Source: JAGXQV01 sp964527565 (lineage in GTDB: Bacteria > Pseudomonadota > Gammaproteobacteria > Burkholderiales > Sulfuricellaceae). From it: a stretch of DNA of 64,000 nucleotides. Of this stretch, positions 26,016-34,910 are shown piece by piece (position 1 is the first letter of the stretch; each line of letters starts with the position of its first letter). Position numbers and translations under genes: made by a program. The notes under the pieces were generated by a model. That model was not told where the DNA came from. It did no database searches and saw nothing but the letters and a program-made list of their open reading frames with translations. Location: assembly GCA_964527565.1 (NCBI GenBank), contig CAZGOY010000008.1:1-64000 (forward strand), given 5' to 3'.

Positions 26016-27368
26016 ATGGTTGACGCCGCTGCATTGCGCCCCAAGGTCAAGAAGTGCATCAATGCCCTGAACCCCATGCAGCCCATCGTGTTCGGCGCCG
26101 GCAATCTGGTGAAGGACGGCGCGGACAGGGGTCTGTATGTGCCGGGACTGCATGGCGGAAACAAGGATTTGATGCGTGAGTTGGCCGATCAGATCGACTT
26201 CGATGAAGGTGGTGGCACCTACCTGTTTTCCGGCAACCGGGGTACCGGCAAGACCACCGAGTTGATGCGTCTCGCCGAGTTGCTGAAGGACCTGGATTGC
26301 GAGGTGTTCTACCTGAACATGCTCGAATATTTCAATCTCACGACCTCGGTGGAAATCACCGATTTTCTCATCTGCGTCCTGGGCGGGCTCTCGGAAAAAA
26401 TCGAGGAACGCTTCGGCAGCAATCCCGGCGGGATCGGCTTCTTCGAGCGTACCTGGAATTTTCTCCAGTCGGACGTCAAGATTGAGGGCCTCGAACTGGC
26501 AGCCGGCAGCGATGTCAAGGCCGGCCTCAAGATGTCCTTGCAACAGGACCCGACTTTCAAGCAACGGTTGCAGGAAGCCACGCGCGGGCACGTGGCGCGT
26601 CTGGTGCAGGAAGCACGCAGGTTCGTCGGCGAAGCCCTGGAGGAAATACGATCCAAGACCGCACCGCATAAAAAGATCGTGCTGATCGTGGATTCGGTGG
26701 AGCAATTGCGCGGCGTGGGAGATACCAAGAACATCGCCGAAGTATTCAAGAGCGCGGAAACCCTGTTTTCCGGCCATGCGGACAAACTGCGCTTTCCGCC
26801 GCTGTACCTGGTTTACACCATCCCGCCCTATCTCTCCGCCCTGGCGGGAAGTCTGGCGGCGCTGTATTCCGGCGGCAAGATATACATGCTGCCCAGCGTG
26901 CATGTTTATGATTGTTGCCCCAATGATGGCGATGTCCCTGTCCAGTCCGAGGCCGGGCTTTCCTCGATGGTGGAGATCGTCGGCAAGCGCTTCCCCGAGT
27001 GGCCGGAGTTTCTGACCAGGGAGCAGTTGTTGCGTCTGGCGGCGAATTCAGGAGGCGACCTGCGGGATTTCTTCCGCCTGGTGAAACTGTGCGTTTCGCA
27101 AGCGCTTTATCAGGAACGGCTGCCTTTGCCGGATGCGGTGCTGGCCAGCGCGGAAAGTGATTTGCGCAACGACATGCCGCTGGCGGACGACGACAAGGCG
27201 TGGCTGAAGAAGATACAACACAGCCACAAACGGGAATTGTCCAGCCTGGACAAGCTGCCGGATTTCGCGCGTCTGGCCGAAGGAAAATACATTCTCAACT
27301 ACCGCAACGGCGACGACTGGTTCGATGTCCATCCGCTGCTGCGCGCCACCGTTGCCAGTGGCGACTGA
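26016..27368 (+). CDS. P-loop ATPase, first gene of a two-gene insertion between hom and thrC
   Basis: A 450-residue NTPase with Walker A GNRGTGKT at residues 73-80 and a Walker B-like IVLIVDS at 221-227, followed by a helical C-terminal half. The layout recalls AAA/STAND-type signalling ATPases. I do not recognise a named family. It begins 34 bases after hom, has a GGGAGAA ribosome site, and overlaps the next gene, a TPR protein, by up to 44 bases. Pairing of an ATPase with a TPR protein suggests a sensing or assembly module, possibly defensive; that is inference. Confidence 0.65.
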   Translation: MVDAAALRPKVKKCINALNPMQPIVFGAGNLVKDGADRGLYVPGLHGGNKDLMRELADQIDFDEGGGTYLFSGNRGTGKTTELMRLAELLKDLDCEVFYLNMLEYFNLTTSVEITDFLICVLGGLSEKIEERFGSNPGGIGFFERTWNFLQSDVKIEGLELAAGSDVKAGLKMSLQQDPTFKQRLQEATRGHVARLVQEARRFVGEALEEIRSKTAPHKKIVLIVDSVEQLRGVGDTKNIAEVFKSAETLFSGHADKLRFPPLYLVYTIPPYLSALAGSLAALYSGGKIYMLPSVHVYDCCPNDGDVPVQSEAGLSSMVEIVGKRFPEWPEFLTREQLLRLAANSGGDLRDFFRLVKLCVSQALYQERLPLPDAVLASAESDLRNDMPLADDDKAWLKKIQHSHKRELSSLDKLPDFARLAEGKYILNYRNGDDWFDVHPLLRATVASGD

Positions 27369-28686
27369 GGCGGATTTTCAAATCTCGCTGGACGCCATCT
27401 GGCGCAAGCTGCGCCCGCATCTGGAATGGGCGCAAGGGTTTACGCTGGCCGTATTGTTTACCCGCCATCCCGCGCCGGTAGAAGCGTTGCGCCGGCAACT
27501 GCAGGAATTGCTGAGCTTCGGCACCCTTCCCTTGCGGCAATTCACCTTGAACGAGCCGGGGCAAACCGCTGAAATCTTGACCGCCGTACTGGCCAGCCGC
27601 CCCCTGGACGGCAAGCACCCGCCGCTATGGCTGGAAATGTGGCGCGACGCAGGCAGCGAAGATGAGCGTCAGGCGCAGCGCCGGGCCGTATGGGAGGTGC
27701 TGTCGCGCCTTAACGAGCGGCGCTTCCTGCTGGAGCGCGACGTGGCCTGCCCGCTGGTGCTGGTCTTGCCCACCGAGTTGCGCAAGGATATTCCCAGCAT
27801 GACGCCCGACCTGTGGAGCGTGCGCGCCGTCACCGCCGATTTGCCGACGCCGGCGGGGCGCGAACGCGGGCAAGGAGCGGGGCAAGCCGCATTGGCTTCG
27901 CCGCCGCCCGTAAACCTTGAGCCAGCGGCGGCGGAACAGGAGTGGCTGCGCTTGTGGAACGCCACGGCGGACAAACGGAGGCTGGCGCCGGAAGCGGGGT
28001 TCGCCGCGGCAGAAGCGGCGTTGGCGCGCATGGACATTGCCGCGGCGCGGGAAATGGCCGGGCAGGTGCTGCTGGCGATATCGCAGCGGGAAGAAACCTC
28101 CGGCGCATTGCGCCAACGCGGCATCGCCCTCGATTTCCTGGGGGATGCCGAACTGGCCGCGGGGCAACTGCCGGCGGCGCTGAACGCCTACCGCGAAAGC
28201 CTCGAATTGCGCCGCGCCCTACGCGGCGTGANNNNNNNNNNNNNNNNNNNNNNNNNNNNNNNNNNNNNNNNNNNNNNNNNNNNNNNNNNNNNNNNNNNNN
28301 NNNNNNNNNNNNNNNNNNNNNNNNNNNNNNNGGGCCGCCTCGACGACGCGCTGAACGCCTACCGCGAAAGCCTCGAATTGCGCCGCGCCCTACGCGGCGT
28401 GACGGGCGACTCGCCGCAGGCGCTACGCGACCTGAGCGTCTCGCTCAACAAAGTGGGCGGAGTGGAACAAGCACTGGGCCGCCTCGACGACGCGCTGAAC
28501 GCCTACCGCGAAAGCCTCGAATTGCGCCGCCGCCTGCTGCTGGTAATGGGGGAACTGCCGCAGACGCTCACCGATTTGCGCTATTCCCTGACGCGCCTTG
28601 CCGCGATCGAACGCGCGCAGGGAAATGAAGCCACCGCAGCCAGCCTGGAAAACGAGGCGGACGAGATCAAAGCACCCCGCTCGTGA
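27325..28686 (+). CDS. TPR-repeat protein partner of the ATPase, interrupted by an assembly gap
   Basis: The frame is open on both sides of 100 undetermined bases (28232-28331), so true length is unknown. The N-terminal 180 residues are unrecognised (LEWAQGFTLAVLFTRH, PPLWLEMWRDAG). The C-terminal part consists of 48-residue TPR-like repeats (GRLDDALNAYRESLELRR). At the DNA level the repeat period is 144 bases and copies are near identical, which explains the gap. The start is uncertain: ATG 27325 overlaps the ATPase gene by 44 bases, and a GTG at 27358 is the alternative. Neither has a clear ribosome site. TPR arrays mediate protein binding; the partner is probably the ATPase. Confidence 0.65.
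   Translation: MSIRCCAPPLPVATEADFQISLDAIWRKLRPHLEWAQGFTLAVLFTRHPAPVEALRRQLQELLSFGTLPLRQFTLNEPGQTAEILTAVLASRPLDGKHPPLWLEMWRDAGSEDERQAQRRAVWEVLSRLNERRFLLERDVACPLVLVLPTELRKDIPSMTPDLWSVRAVTADLPTPAGRERGQGAGQAALASPPPVNLEPAAAEQEWLRLWNATADKRRLAPEAGFAAAEAALARMDIAAAREMAGQVLLAISQREETSGALRQRGIALDFLGDAELAAGQLPAALNAYRESLELRRALRGVXXXXXXXXXXXXXXXXXXXXXXXXXXXXXXXXXXGRLDDALNAYRESLELRRALRGVTGDSPQALRDLSVSLNKVGGVEQALGRLDDALNAYRESLELRRRLLLVMGELPQTLTDLRYSLTRLAAIERAQGNEATAASLENEADEIKAPRS
28232..28331. other. Assembly gap (100 N)
   Basis: Exactly 100 undetermined bases, the usual filler for a gap of unknown size. It lies inside a near-identical 144-bp tandem repeat, so repeat units are probably missing. Confidence 0.95.
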
Positions 28687-28733
28687 GATAATCGCGGCGG
28701 ACTGAATAATTTGGTTTTTAAGGAACGAACCCC

Positions 28734-30137
28734 ATGAAATATCTCAGCACCCGCGGCGGCATGCCGCCCAAGAACTTCACCGAAATCCTGCTCGGGGGGC
28801 TGGCGCCGGACGGCGGCCTGGCCGTGCCGGACGCCTATCCGCAACTAACTCGCGACGAACTGGCCGCCATGCGCGGCATGGACTACCGCCAGCTGGCTTT
28901 CGAGGTGATGCGCCGCTTCGCCGACGACATCCCGGCGGATGACCTGAAGCGCCTGATCGACAAGACCTACACCGCCGCCGCCTTCGGCAACGAGGACATC
29001 ACGCCGCTCAAGACGCTGGAGCCGGGGCTGCACATCCTCGGACTGTCCTACGGCCCGACGCTGGCCTTCAAGGACGTGGCGATGCAGTTTCTCGGCAACC
29101 TGTTCGAGTACGTGCTGGCCAAGGACCAGGCCGAACTGAACATTCTCGGCGCCACCTCGGGCGACACCGGCAGCGCGGCGGAATACGCCATGCGCGGCAA
29201 GAAGGGCATCCGCGTCTTCATGCTCTCGCCGCTGGGCAAGATGAGTCCTTTCCAGACCGCGCAGATGTATGCGCTACAGGATGACAACATCTTCAACCTG
29301 GCCGTCACCGCGCCCTTCGATGCCTGCCAGGATATCGTCAAGGCGGTTTCCAACGATCTCGCTTTCAAGGAAAAATACCGCATCGGCGCGGTCAACTCGA
29401 TCAACTGGGCGCGCGTCACGGCGCAGGTGGTGTATTACTTCAAGGCGTATTTCGCCGTGACCAGGAGCAACGACGAGCAGGTTTCCTTCTGCGTGCCGTC
29501 GGGTAATTTCGGCAACGTCTGTGCGGGGCACCTGGCGCGCATGATGGGCCTGCCGATCAAAAAGCTGATCGTCGCCACCAACGAGAACGACGTGCTCGAC
29601 GAGTTCTTCCGCACCGGCGTGTATCGCCCGCGCGCGCAGACCGTGCATACTTCCAGCCCGTCGATGGACATTACCAAGGCCTCCAACTTCGAGCGTTTCG
29701 TTTACGATCTGGTGGGCCGCGACCCCAAGGTGCTCAAGGAGCTGTGGGAGCGGCTGGAAAAGGAAGGCTATTTCGACCTCAAGGACACGCCGTATTTCGC
29801 CAAAGCGCGGGAATTCGGCGTGGAGTCCGGTGCCAGTGCGCACGCGGAACGCATTGAAACCATCCGCAGCGTCCACCGGCAATACGGTGTGATGGTCGAT
29901 ACCCATACCGCCGACGGCATCAAGGTCGGGCTGGCGCACCGCGAGGCGGGAATCCCGCTGATCTGCCTGGAAACCGCCCTGCCCGCCAAGTTCGAGGAAA
30001 CCCTGCGCGAAGCGCTGGGCCGCGACCCGGAACGGCCCGCCGCGTACATCGGCATCGAACAATTGCCGCAACGCTTCGAAACCCTGCCGCCGGATACGGC
30101 GACGGTCAAGCGGTTCATCGAGACGCACACAAGCTGA
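28734..30137 (+). CDS. thrC: Threonine synthase
   Basis: A 467-residue PLP enzyme of the long (fungal/proteobacterial) threonine synthase type. It opens MKYLSTRGGMPPKNFTEILL and carries the PLP lysine in YGPTLAFKDVAMQFLG. The phosphate-binding ATSGDTGSAAEYAM and FCVPSGNFGNVCAGHLA are also present. It converts O-phosphohomoserine to threonine. A ribosome site (AAGGAA) is 10 bases upstream. No homoserine kinase gene is in the window. A hairpin terminator follows at 30147-30179. Confidence 0.95.
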   Translation: MKYLSTRGGMPPKNFTEILLGGLAPDGGLAVPDAYPQLTRDELAAMRGMDYRQLAFEVMRRFADDIPADDLKRLIDKTYTAAAFGNEDITPLKTLEPGLHILGLSYGPTLAFKDVAMQFLGNLFEYVLAKDQAELNILGATSGDTGSAAEYAMRGKKGIRVFMLSPLGKMSPFQTAQMYALQDDNIFNLAVTAPFDACQDIVKAVSNDLAFKEKYRIGAVNSINWARVTAQVVYYFKAYFAVTRSNDEQVSFCVPSGNFGNVCAGHLARMMGLPIKKLIVATNENDVLDEFFRTGVYRPRAQTVHTSSPSMDITKASNFERFVYDLVGRDPKVLKELWERLEKEGYFDLKDTPYFAKAREFGVESGASAHAERIETIRSVHRQYGVMVDTHTADGIKVGLAHREAGIPLICLETALPAKFEETLREALGRDPERPAAYIGIEQLPQRFETLPPDTATVKRFIETHTS

Positions 30138-30146
30138 GAAGAAACG

Positions 30147-30179
30147 CGGGGCGTAACTTCCGGATTGCGCCCCGGTTTT
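30147..30179 (+). terminator. Intrinsic terminator after thrC
   Basis: CGGGGCG (30147-30153) pairs with CGCCCCG (30168-30174), followed by GTTTTA, 10 bases after the thrC stop. It runs right up to the convergent kinase gene. Confidence 0.55.
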
Positions 30180-32202
30180 ACTCGGCCAACGGACACGCCA
30201 CCGTGAATTCCGCGCCACCCTCGATGTTGCGGGCTGTGATGTTGCCGTCCATGTTGTTCTCGATAATCATCTTGGACATGTACAAGCCGATGCCGGTGCC
30301 TTTTTCCCTGGTAGTGAAATAAGGGTCGAAGATTTTCGGCAGAATGTCCTCGGTCATGCCGCCGCCGTTGTCGCTTACGGTGACCGTGGCAAATTTCCCG
30401 GCGCGTCCGATGCGGATAGCGATCATCCCGTCTCTGACCTTGCTTGCTGCGATGGCATCCTTGGCGTTATTGAGAATGTTCAGCAATACCTGCGAATACT
30501 CATTGGAAAATCCCCAGGCAGTAATCTCTTCATCGGCGAGCAAATCGACGCGAACCGAATGATTCTTGAAGCTCGCGGATAATATTTCCAGCGCATCCCG
30601 CACCGCTTCGTTCAGGCTGAACGCACTTTTTTCCTTGTTCGGTCTGAAGAAATTGCGGAAATCATCGATGGTGCTCGACATTTTTTCCACCAGTTGACGT
30701 CCCTTGGCGGCGGATTTTTCAATCAGTGCCGTATCCAGTTCGTTGAACTGGTGAGCGTCCTTGATGTTGGCAAGGATCAGCCCCAGGGCATTCAGGGGTT
30801 GGCGCCACTGGTGGGCGATATTGCCGATCATCTCGCCCAGCGCCGCCAGGCGTGATTGCTGGATAAGCAGGCGTTCCTGCGCCATGTTCTTCTCGACTTC
30901 CTCGGCTACGCGCTGCTCCAGGGTTTCGTTCAGGCGCTTGAGGCTTTTTTCATTTTCCGCCAGCGCCAGTTCCGCCAGCTTGCGTTGCGTGATTTCGCGC
31001 GCGATGCCGACCATGCGCAGTACCCGTCCGTTTTCGATGCGCAACGGGGCCAATGTAGTCATCCAGTAGCTTTCTTTTCCATTAAAAAACAAATGCTCCT
31101 CATAACTGACAGGTGCGGCCGCCGCCAAACACCTCTGATATTTATGGTTGAAATAAGCCCCCATTTCAGCATTGAATGCCTGTTCCGGCGTCTTGCCGCG
31201 AATTTGATCGTGAGACAGGGAAACCACATTCTCGAAAGCAGGATTGATGTCTTCAAAAACAAAAGTTCCCCCCTCCTCCACGCGAATCAGGAAAACCGGG
31301 TCGGCGATGTTGCGGAATATGCCGGAATATTTTTCTTCCGAAGCCACGGAAACCTTCTCTACCGCCTGCAAACGCTGTTGCGACTCCTGTAGCTTATGCT
31401 CCTGCGCCCGCAGTGCGCTTTGAAGCTCGCGCACGTAGTCCTGCTCGATGGAGGCGAGCAGGTCAGAATAGGCGATCAGCCCGACCAGTTGGCCTTCGCG
31501 CCCGAGCACGCCCAAATGGCGAATGCGCTTTTCCGAGAAAACACTGCCAGCGCTATACAGGCTGGAATCGGCGCTGACCGTAATCAGGGGAAAAGCCGCC
31601 ACTTCATCAACCCGGCACGCCACGCGGTTTTGCCCGATCAGACGCACGATGTCGCGTTCGGTCAAAATACCGAGACGGTCCTCCGACTTGATGACGATGG
31701 CGTCGTGCTTGTATTCGCGAATTTTACGGGCGGCCTCGGCTACCGTGGATTCGCCGGACAAAGTGGCCGGCATACGGCTCATGACCGAGCCGACTTCACG
31801 CAGGTGGACGAAAAACTCTACGCCCTGGTTCTTGACCACGTCAGTCTGGGTCACCAGCCCCAAGGTACAGCCATGCGCATCGACAACAATGAAATGACGA
31901 ATGCCTTCCTGCTTGAAACGCAAGGCCGCCTCACCCAGAGTCGTCCCGGCAGTCAAGGTTTTCACCGGGGAACTCATCACGCGGGAAATCGGCTGCATCG
32001 GCGCCAGCGGGTCGGACAGGTTCATCAGTAGCGCATCGTGTTCAGTCCAGATGCCGACAATCTGCCCGTCCTGCATCACCAGCATGGAACTGCAATGCTT
32101 CTCGCTCATGCGCGCCGCTGCTTCGCAAACCGGTGTCTCCGGGGCACATTGCAGCAATTCGCCGGTATGAAGAATGCTCTCGATAGTGATTTCTCTGGTC
32201 AT
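30178..32202 (-). CDS. Soluble CBS-PAS sensor histidine kinase
   Basis: A 674-residue kinase with no membrane segment. Four CBS motifs (two Bateman pairs, about residues 1-260) are followed by a coiled linker, a PAS domain with PAC (about 285-410) and a phosphoacceptor helix containing AHQWRQPLNALGLIL. The ATPase domain has DNGGGMTEDILPKIFDPYF and GTGIGLYMSKMII. CBS pairs usually bind adenine nucleotides, so energy state is a possible input. No response regulator is adjacent. The kinase core is a close paralogue of that at 11117-13573. Confidence 0.88.
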   Translation of the reverse strand: MTREITIESILHTGELLQCAPETPVCEAAARMSEKHCSSMLVMQDGQIVGIWTEHDALLMNLSDPLAPMQPISRVMSSPVKTLTAGTTLGEAALRFKQEGIRHFIVVDAHGCTLGLVTQTDVVKNQGVEFFVHLREVGSVMSRMPATLSGESTVAEAARKIREYKHDAIVIKSEDRLGILTERDIVRLIGQNRVACRVDEVAAFPLITVSADSSLYSAGSVFSEKRIRHLGVLGREGQLVGLIAYSDLLASIEQDYVRELQSALRAQEHKLQESQQRLQAVEKVSVASEEKYSGIFRNIADPVFLIRVEEGGTFVFEDINPAFENVVSLSHDQIRGKTPEQAFNAEMGAYFNHKYQRCLAAAAPVSYEEHLFFNGKESYWMTTLAPLRIENGRVLRMVGIAREITQRKLAELALAENEKSLKRLNETLEQRVAEEVEKNMAQERLLIQQSRLAALGEMIGNIAHQWRQPLNALGLILANIKDAHQFNELDTALIEKSAAKGRQLVEKMSSTIDDFRNFFRPNKEKSAFSLNEAVRDALEILSASFKNHSVRVDLLADEEITAWGFSNEYSQVLLNILNNAKDAIAASKVRDGMIAIRIGRAGKFATVTVSDNGGGMTEDILPKIFDPYFTTREKGTGIGLYMSKMIIENNMDGNITARNIEGGAEFTVACPLAE

Positions 32203-32342
32203 GGGCTGAATTCACTGATAAACCGGATTGGGTTCGCGGAACGGTATAATCCGTCCAAAAATACATTACTTTCAGACAGAGGCCGCATCATAAACGCACC
32301 CCGGCAAAAAAGGCAATTTTCCTGCATTTTTCAGGTTCTTCC

Positions 32343-33248
32343 ATGAGCAACCTGATCCTGCTCATCGTCTGTTTCCTGCTCGGCGTGGCACTGCGCCGCG
32401 CCGGGAAACTGCCTGAACGCGCTCCGGCGGCTTTCAACAGTTTCATCATCCACATTTCCCTGCCCGCGCTCACACTGCTTTATGTGCACGATTTGCGCTG
32501 GGAACCCGCCTATGGACTGGCGGCGGCGATGGCCTGGCTGCACTTTGCCCTGGCGGCAGGGTTTTTCTGGGCGCTGGGCCGCATGTTGAAACTGCCGCGC
32601 GCCACCATCGGCGCGCTGATGCTCACCGGTGGGCTGGGCAACACTTCATTTTTCGGCCTGCCGATGATCGAAACCTTCTACGGCAAGGAGGGGCTGGCCA
32701 CCGGCATCATTGCCGACCAGTTGGGTTCCTTTCTGGTGCTCTCTACGCTGGGCATCCTTACCGCCAACCTGTATTCCTCCGGCAGCGCCACGGCGGGAAC
32801 CCTCATCCGCAAGATCGTCCTGTTTCCCCCATTCATCGCCCTGCTGGTGGCGCTGGCACTAATTCCCATCCCCTACCCGGAGTGGCTGATTACCGTATTG
32901 AAGCGGCTGGGTGACACACTGGCGCCGCTGGCGCTGGTATCGGTCGGTTTCCAGTTGCACTTGGGGCACTTGTCCGGGAACGGCCGCAATCTGGCAGCCG
33001 GGCTGGCTTTTAAACTGCTGCTCGCGCCGCTGGTGTTGTACATGGTGTATGTCGAGTTGATGGGCGCCAGTGGAACGGTCATCCAGGTAACCCTGTTCGA
33101 GGCCGCCATGCCACCGATGATTACCGCAGGCATCATCGCCAGCGAACACGACCTCGACCCCCAACTCGCCAACCTGATGGTGGCGGTGGGTTTGCTGTTG
33201 TCATTTTTCACGCTGACCGGCTGGTGGTGGGTGATGCGGGCGGTGTAA
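32343..33248 (+). CDS. AEC-family (auxin efflux carrier-like) permease
   Basis: A 301-residue membrane protein with about ten predicted helices and the AEC family patterns: start MSNLILLIVCFLLGVALRRAGKLP, GGLGNTSFFGLPM in the middle, and EAAMPPMITAGIIASEHD near the end. Relatives export malate, malonate or auxin-like acids; the substrate cannot be told from sequence. Transcribed alone. Confidence 0.88.
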   Translation: MSNLILLIVCFLLGVALRRAGKLPERAPAAFNSFIIHISLPALTLLYVHDLRWEPAYGLAAAMAWLHFALAAGFFWALGRMLKLPRATIGALMLTGGLGNTSFFGLPMIETFYGKEGLATGIIADQLGSFLVLSTLGILTANLYSSGSATAGTLIRKIVLFPPFIALLVALALIPIPYPEWLITVLKRLGDTLAPLALVSVGFQLHLGHLSGNGRNLAAGLAFKLLLAPLVLYMVYVELMGASGTVIQVTLFEAAMPPMITAGIIASEHDLDPQLANLMVAVGLLLSFFTLTGWWWVMRAV

Positions 33249-33253
33249 GAAAA

Positions 33254-33883
33254 TCAGAACAACTCGATGTCTCCGCCCACCGGCTTGGTTTCAATGCTGC
33301 TGAGATAGCGTGTTTCCTGCTCGGCAATGGTGTTGTTATGCAGTGAGCGCAAGCGCTTGACGCGCACCTTTCCGGTAGAAGGAAAATACACCACCATGCG
33401 CGGGTAGATGCTGCCGACATCCTCCGCCACCACGCTCAGGCCTTCCGTCTTAAGATAATCGCGCACGAATTCGATGTTGCGCATGCCGACATCGGTCATG
33501 TTGGCCAGGATACGCCCACCACCAAAAACCTTCACCTCCAGGTTCTGGCGCTTGCCGCCGTTTTTCATGATGACGTTGATCAGGTGCTCCATGGCGAAGT
33601 TGCCATAGCGCGTGGCGGCGCTCAAGCTGGTGGATTTCCAGCCGCCAGCATCGCCCGATGCCGGCAGCATGAAATGATTCATGCCGCCGATACCGGAAAC
33701 CCGGTCGCGGATGCAGGCGGAAATGCATGAACCCAAGGTGGTATAGACGCCCTCATCATGCGTGGTGACGTAATATTCGCCCGGCAGGAGACGTGCGGCA
33801 AAGGCTTCGTAGGTGGTATTCCAGCTACGGCGGATGTGTTCGAAGCCGGGAAGCACCAGTGGCGGGCGGAGAATGGCATTCAT
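33254..33883 (-). CDS. cheD: Chemoreceptor glutamine deamidase CheD
   Basis: A 209-residue CheD. The catalytic Cys is in TTLGSCISACIRD and the His in GGMNHFMLP. CheD deamidates glutamines in methyl-accepting chemotaxis receptors. Its N-terminus is extended by about 30 residues relative to the minimal domain. No other che genes are nearby; it follows an HDOD gene by 14 bases, probably one operon. Confidence 0.92.
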   Translation of the reverse strand: MNAILRPPLVLPGFEHIRRSWNTTYEAFAARLLPGEYYVTTHDEGVYTTLGSCISACIRDRVSGIGGMNHFMLPASGDAGGWKSTSLSAATRYGNFAMEHLINVIMKNGGKRQNLEVKVFGGGRILANMTDVGMRNIEFVRDYLKTEGLSVVAEDVGSIYPRMVVYFPSTGKVRVKRLRSLHNNTIAEQETRYLSSIETKPVGGDIELF

Positions 33884-33897
33884 GAGAGGATGCGTTA

Positions 33898-34752
33898 TTA
33901 TTTTCCCAGAAAGAGGGCTTCGGCTTCGGTGATTTCCGAGCGCGCTTCAAGCACCACAGGCTCAATGACGCTCTCATCCAGGCCGGTGAATTCCCAGGCG
34001 CGCGCATCAATCGGCGGAACATCACTCAAGTCGAGGGTGTCCACCTCGGCCATCAATGCCAGGATATTGGCGATATGCACCAGCGCGGTTTCCCTGGGAA
34101 AACGCTGCGCCTCGCCGATGGCATGATGGTAGGCGATACACTCCTCCAGCATGGTCGGCAAATGCCACTGGCGCGCCAGTTCGCCCCCCACTTGCGCATG
34201 GTCGAACCCCATGATTTTCCATTCGGCCTCGTATACCGGCAATTCATCGACGTTATCCAGCACCAGCAGCAAGGCTTCCTTGGCCTGCGCGGCCAAACGG
34301 TTGAAAATGACCAGTTCACCAATGTCGTGCAGCAATCCTGCGGTGAATACGGCCTCCACGTCGCAACGGCGCGCCTGCTTTGCCAGGATGCGTGCCGCCA
34401 GCGCGCAATACAGGCTGTGGCGCCAGAAATTCTCCATCGATACCAGATCGTTGGGCAAGCCTTCAAACGCGGTGGCAACTGAAGTCGACAGGGCCAAGTT
34501 GCGTATCTGGCTGGTGCCGATGATCGACACCGCTTTGGCAACCGTATCGACCGAGGAGGAAAAGCCATACAAAGGGCTGTTGGCCACGCGCAGCAGACGC
34601 ATGGTGAAGGAAGGGTCCTGGCTTACCGCCTTGGCAATGTCGCCGGTGCTGCTATCGGGGGATTCCACCAGACGATTGATGCGCAGAAACACATCCGGCA
34701 ATGTGACCAACGCACCAACACCCTGCACCAGTTCAACGATTTCATTTTTCAT
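33898..34752 (-). CDS. HDOD-domain protein
   Basis: A 284-residue protein that is almost entirely an HDOD domain (LVTLPDVFLRINRLVESPDS, SQDPSFTMRLLRVANSPLYG, FTAGLLHDIGELVIFNRLA). I start it at the ATG at 34752 because the family N-terminus (MKNEIVELVQGVGAL) begins there; 25 more codons are open upstream. Such proteins regulate motility or cell-cycle output in gamma- and betaproteobacteria. It precedes cheD, which supports a motility or chemotaxis link. Confidence 0.82.
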   Translation of the reverse strand: MKNEIVELVQGVGALVTLPDVFLRINRLVESPDSSTGDIAKAVSQDPSFTMRLLRVANSPLYGFSSSVDTVAKAVSIIGTSQIRNLALSTSVATAFEGLPNDLVSMENFWRHSLYCALAARILAKQARRCDVEAVFTAGLLHDIGELVIFNRLAAQAKEALLLVLDNVDELPVYEAEWKIMGFDHAQVGGELARQWHLPTMLEECIAYHHAIGEAQRFPRETALVHIANILALMAEVDTLDLSDVPPIDARAWEFTGLDESVIEPVVLEARSEITEAEALFLGK

Positions 34753-34845
34753 GGGAGTACATTGGCATGATGCAACATGTTTCGTCAAGCTAATGGTAGC
34801 GGTAACGCTACGGTGAGTGTACTGCACTTGCAGTAGCCCAAACCA

Positions 34846-34876
34846 ATACGGGCGCCCCTCAACAGGGCGCCCGTAT
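34846..34876 (-). terminator. Strong hairpin terminator between typA and the HDOD gene
   Basis: ATACGGGCGCCC (34846-34857) pairs perfectly with GGGCGCCCGTAT (34865-34876) around a 7-base loop. Located 35 bases after the typA stop; the T-tract is short on the minus strand. Confidence 0.7.
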
Positions 34877-34910
34877 TTCAGTCTACGGGTTTCTGGCCCT
34901 GAATGAGATG

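Noticed and set aside
28171..28530. Tandem repeats considered as a CRISPR array
   Set aside because: The 144-bp units are coding in one frame (TPR), with no unique spacers and no cas genes nearby.
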